Below, piece after piece: positions 61,378 through 64,000 of a stretch of 64,000 nt of DNA. The notes below the pieces were generated by a model. It saw only the letters and a list, made by a program, of their open reading frames with translations. It searched no databases and was not told where the DNA came from. Positions within the stretch are counted from its first letter, which is position 1. The number at the start of each line of letters is the position of its first letter. Position numbers and translations under genes: made by a program. This stretch comes from Mycolicibacterium mengxianglii (GTDB lineage Bacteria; Actinomycetota; Actinomycetes; Mycobacteriales; Mycobacteriaceae), in the NCBI RefSeq assembly GCF_015710575.1, contig NZ_CP065373.1:5394001-5458000 (forward strand). The letters are read 5' to 3'.

Positions 61378-62297
61378 CGACTGCCCGGCTGGTGGCGGGC
61401 TGGGCGGTGGTGGTGGCTGCGACAGTGCTGCTGGCCTGGGCACTGGCGCAGCCGGCGCTGCCCCTGACGTCAGCCGCCGTGCGTGCGGTGGCCGACGGTG
61501 CGGCCGTGACCGTGCTGGGCCTGGCTGCGGTGGCGCTGCTCGATGAGCAGCGCCACCGTGACGAGCTGATTCGACGTGCCTCCGGACCGCTGGTGGTCGC
61601 GGCCGCCGGGTGGCTGGTGGCGGAGCTGGTGCGGCTGACTCTCGGCGCGGCCGAGGCAGCGGGTGTTCCGCTGACCGCGCTCACCACCCACACCGCGTGG
61701 GACTTCGCCACGATCACCGCTGCCGGCAGGTCCGGGATGTTCAGCCTGGTCGCCGCCGCGGTGATCTGCGCGTCGGCGATGTTGATGCGCCCCACATCCC
61801 CGTTGCGGTTGGCGGTGGCGGGCGTGGCAGGCACCGGGATCGCCGCCCGTGCCGTCGCCGGACACCTCGCGGAGGGCACCCTGAGCGCCGTCGCGGTCAT
61901 GGTGCATGCCCTGGCCGCGGCATGGTGGTGCGGAGTCCTCGCCGCGCTGGTGCTCACGGTCAGCGGCCGCGGTCAGTGGGCGCGCGTGCTGCCCCGGTTC
62001 TCCCGCAGTTCGCTGGTCTGTGTGGGGGTCCTGCTGGTGGGTGGAACGGCGAGCGCCGTCGCCCGGCTGGCCGCACCGGCCGATCTCGTCGCCACGGGCT
62101 ACGGGCGGATACTGCTGGTCAAGATCGCGGTGACGGCGCTGCTGCTCGCCCTGGCCTGGCGCAACAGGGCCGGCTGGGTGCCGGCCGCCAGCGCACACCG
62201 GGTGAGCGCGCAGACCTCCCGAGCGAAGTCGGTGACCGAACTCTCGATCATGGCGGTGGCACTGACCCTGGCCGCGGCGTTGACCGTGACCGGCTGA
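61374..62297 (+). CDS. CopD-type copper transport membrane protein
   Basis: The 307-residue protein has eight predicted helices with CopD-type motifs (TTHTAWDFATI, AVMVHALAAAWWCGVLAALVL with His and Trp, and GYGRILLVKIAVTALLLALAWRNR). It would move copper across the membrane with CopC as the external partner. The GTG at 61374 overlaps the CopC stop (GTGA), which fixes the start; the run YcnI-CopC-CopD is one translational unit. Confidence 0.87.
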   Translation: MTTARLVAGWAVVVAATVLLAWALAQPALPLTSAAVRAVADGAAVTVLGLAAVALLDEQRHRDELIRRASGPLVVAAAGWLVAELVRLTLGAAEAAGVPLTALTTHTAWDFATITAAGRSGMFSLVAAAVICASAMLMRPTSPLRLAVAGVAGTGIAARAVAGHLAEGTLSAVAVMVHALAAAWWCGVLAALVLTVSGRGQWARVLPRFSRSSLVCVGVLLVGGTASAVARLAAPADLVATGYGRILLVKIAVTALLLALAWRNRAGWVPAASAHRVSAQTSRAKSVTELSIMAVALTLAAALTVTG

Positions 62298-62395
62298 CGT
62301 CGCAAGTGGGCAGAGGCCCCCTGGCATGATGGGGGCTACTTCCGGGAACCAGAAGCACGCGAAACCGCATGTCATGAGACAAAGGAGCACCCCCG

Positions 62396-62860
62396 ATGGC
62401 CTACCCGCAGGAGCCGCCCGAGAAGCGTTCCGAGGCCGCACCTGACACGCCTGCGCAGCCACCGGCGAAGGCGCCCGGCAAAAAGGCTCCGGCCCAGAAG
62501 GCCCCCGCGAAGGCGGCCAAGAAGGCACCCGTGAAGAAGGCGCCGGCGAAGAAGACCACGCCGGACCCCGCCAAGAAGGCCCCACCGAAGAAGGCGCCAC
62601 CTCCCCCGGCCCCGGCACCCGAAGTAACGGCCCCGCCGCTGCCGCCGCCCGTACTCCCGGTCACCGAGGGCGCCAAAGAAGCCGCAGCGCAGGCCAAGAC
62701 CACTGTCGAGCAGGCCCCCGACGCGATCGCCGCGCCCGTGGTTGTACCGGCCGAGTCCGGCCGTTCGCCGCTGCCGATTGCGGTGGCGGTCGTGGTCAGC
62801 CTGCTGGCCGTACTGGTCGTCCGGCAGCTGCGTCGCAACTCTGCGGAGGGCCAACGATGA
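62396..62860 (+). CDS. hns: Histone-like membrane protein (Rv3852/H-NS-like)
   Basis: The 154-residue protein has a Lys/Ala/Pro-rich N-terminal half with PAKKA-type repeats as in histone H1-like proteins. A Pro-rich middle and one C-terminal helix ([18 protein letters not shown]) followed by RR complete it. The Rv3852 protein binds DNA in vitro and is membrane-anchored. ATG 62396 follows GGAGC. The stop overlaps the rraA start (ATGA). Confidence 0.9.
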   Translation: MAYPQEPPEKRSEAAPDTPAQPPAKAPGKKAPAQKAPAKAAKKAPVKKAPAKKTTPDPAKKAPPKKAPPPPAPAPEVTAPPLPPPVLPVTEGAKEAAAQAKTTVEQAPDAIAAPVVVPAESGRSPLPIAVAVVVSLLAVLVVRQLRRNSAEGQR

Positions 62861-63336
62861 CTGTCACACCACGCGCCACCGCGGACCTGGTCGACGAGAT
62901 CGGGCCCGATGTCCACAGCTGCGATCTCCAGTTCCGGCAGTTCGGGGGGCGCGAGATGTTCGCCGGTCCCATCGTCACGGTGCGCTGCTTCCAGGACAAC
63001 GCTCTGCTCAAGTCCGTGCTCTCGGAGCCCGGAAACGGTGCCGTACTGGTGATCGACGGCAACGCCTCGGTGCACACTGCGCTGGTCGGCGATGTCATCG
63101 CCGAGTTGGGCCGAAGCAACGGCTGGTCGGGCCTGATCATCAACGGCGCCGTCCGCGACGCCTCGACGCTGCGCACCATGGATATCGGCATCAAGGCGCT
63201 GGGCACCAACCCCCGTAAGAGCACCAAGACCGGCGACGGTGAGCGCGACGTCGCCGTCACCTTCGGCGGCGTCACCTTCCTACCGGGTCACATCGCATAC
63301 AGCGACGACGACGGGATCGTCGTCGTCGCTGGCTGA
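62857..63336 (+). CDS. rraA: RraA-family protein
   Basis: A 159-residue protein of the RraA family, trimeric proteins that inhibit RNase E in Escherichia coli. The family signature [13 protein letters not shown] and [10 protein letters not shown] are present; related proteins are aldolases, so the actual role in mycobacteria is open. It was earlier called menG (Rv3853). It is coupled to the H-NS-like gene by ATGA. Confidence 0.93.
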   Translation: MTVTPRATADLVDEIGPDVHSCDLQFRQFGGREMFAGPIVTVRCFQDNALLKSVLSEPGNGAVLVIDGNASVHTALVGDVIAELGRSNGWSGLIINGAVRDASTLRTMDIGIKALGTNPRKSTKTGDGERDVAVTFGGVTFLPGHIAYSDDDGIVVVAG

Positions 63337-63341
63337 CGGCT

Positions 63342-63378
63342 GCGGTTCCGGCTGCGGCTAAGCCGAAGCCGGAACCGC
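63342..63378. terminator. Bidirectional hairpin between rraA and ethA
   Basis: A perfect 12-bp stem (63342-63353 with 63367-63378) encloses a 13-base loop and lies 6 bases after the rraA stop. It overlaps the last codons of the convergent ethA gene, so it can terminate transcription from both sides. Confidence 0.75.
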
Positions 63379-64000
63379 GGCTTGGTGTTTGGCGAAGTGC
63401 AGCGTTGAGTCGTTGACCTTGCCCCGGCGGATCAGACGTAGGTCCACGAAGTAGTTCTGCTTGAGCCGCCACGGTGTCTGCGAGCCCGACTTCGGCAGCT
63501 CGTCGAGGGCACGCAGTACGTAGCCCGACGTCAGGTCCACAAACGGTCTGCGCTCGATGTCGTTACCGGGCTCCTCCGGGACCACCCGGTCGTATCCGTG
63601 AGAGTCCATGTAATTCAGGAGGCGGCAGACGAATTCGGAGGTCAGGTCGGCCTTGAGAGTCCACGAGGCGTTGGTGTAACCGAAGGTGAACACCATGTTG
63701 GGCAGGTTGCTGAGCATCATGCCCTTGTAGGCGACCGAGTCGGTCAGGTCCATTGGCTCGCCGTTGCGCAGCACCTGCGCGCCGCCGAAGAAGCGGATGT
63801 TCAAACCCGTTGCCGTGACGATGATGTCGGCGTCGAGATGCTCACCCGAGGTCAGCTGGATGCCGGTCTGGGTGAACCGTTCGATGGTGTCGGTGACGAC
63901 ATCGGCGTTGCCGTGGCGGATCGCCTTGAACAGGTCGCCGTTGGGCGCCAGGCACAGCCGCTGATCCCAGGGCTTGTAATCGGGGCCGAAGTGCTTCTCC
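63358..64000 (-). CDS. ethA: Baeyer-Villiger monooxygenase EthA (N-terminal part outside window)
   Basis: EthA is the FAD/NADPH-dependent monooxygenase that activates ethionamide in mycobacteria. The C-terminal 213 residues are visible, reading in one frame from base 63999 to the stop at 63358-63360. Matching segments include DYKPWDQRLCLAPNGDLF, the nucleotide-fold end DIIVTATGLN, YKGMMLSNLPN and LLNYMDSHGYD. The gene continues past the window; ethR would be expected divergent beyond it. Confidence 0.95.
   Translation of the reverse strand, partial: EKHFGPDYKPWDQRLCLAPNGDLFKAIRHGNADVVTDTIERFTQTGIQLTSGEHLDADIIVTATGLNIRFFGGAQVLRNGEPMDLTDSVAYKGMMLSNLPNMVFTFGYTNASWTLKADLTSEFVCRLLNYMDSHGYDRVVPEEPGNDIERRPFVDLTSGYVLRALDELPKSGSQTPWRLKQNYFVDLRLIRRGKVNDSTLHFAKHQAAVPASA

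Overview
The window is GC-rich, densely packed DNA from a mycobacterium, most likely a non-tuberculous rapid grower (Mycolicibacterium type). The genes for arabinogalactan and mycolate synthesis (embB, accD4, pks13, fadD32, antigen 85 paralogues, aftB, ubiA, glfT2, glf, erp), together with espR, rraA and ethA, appear in almost the same order as M. tuberculosis Rv3795 to Rv3854c. These identifications come from recalled family sequences and synteny; no database search was run.

Layout. 1-3155 is the 3' part of embB. 3502-24303 is a long minus-strand cell-envelope block. It holds the mycolate condensation module (fadD32-pks13-accD4), a cutinase-like lipase, a DUF732-type lipoprotein, MPT51, two antigen 85 mycolyltransferases, and the coupled arabinogalactan genes glf-glfT2-PAP2-ubiA-aftB. 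24583-27278 (plus) holds erp and a peptidoglycan amidase. 27294-31715 holds a HAD hydrolase, two acyltransferases, an Rv3818-type metallo-hydrolase/Rieske fusion and a small Rv3819-type protein.

33229-39459 is an accessory, visibly less GC-rich four-gene minus-strand cluster: GtrA, a DPM-like GT2, a processive GT2, and a 1,097-residue GT2/GT-C/GH5-like fusion. About 900 bases without a gene follow it. The cluster lies where M. tuberculosis carries the sulfolipid locus (Rv3820c-Rv3825c), which suggests a hotspot for exchange of surface-glycan genes.

40369-51713 returns to the conserved backbone: serS, a septum-formation-like protein, pheA, an IdeR-boxed DUF2470 protein, an LCP enzyme, ferritin bfrB and glpQ1. 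51757-54217 is the most striking small-scale difference. Where M. tuberculosis has sodA (Rv3846), this genome has a nickel superoxide dismutase (sodN) next to an S26-type maturation protease. The Ni-hook has Phe where the usual sequence has Pro. 54287-55214 holds a yybP-ykoY (Mn2+) riboswitch in front of a UPF0016/GDT1-like transporter.

espR (55651) is followed by an insertion of three genes: a membrane protein of the MAB_1171c type, an ImmA/IrrE metallopeptidase and a Pro-rich surface protein. Rv3850 is then followed by a copper-type cluster (four-helix protein, YcnI, CopC, CopD). The window ends with the H-NS-like Rv3852 homologue, rraA and the 3' part of ethA.

How the genes work together. 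Most products build or modify the mycolyl-arabinogalactan envelope. The rest form a metal and oxidative-stress theme: IdeR boxes at the DUF2470 gene and bfrB, Ni-SOD, Mn riboswitch/transporter and Cu genes.
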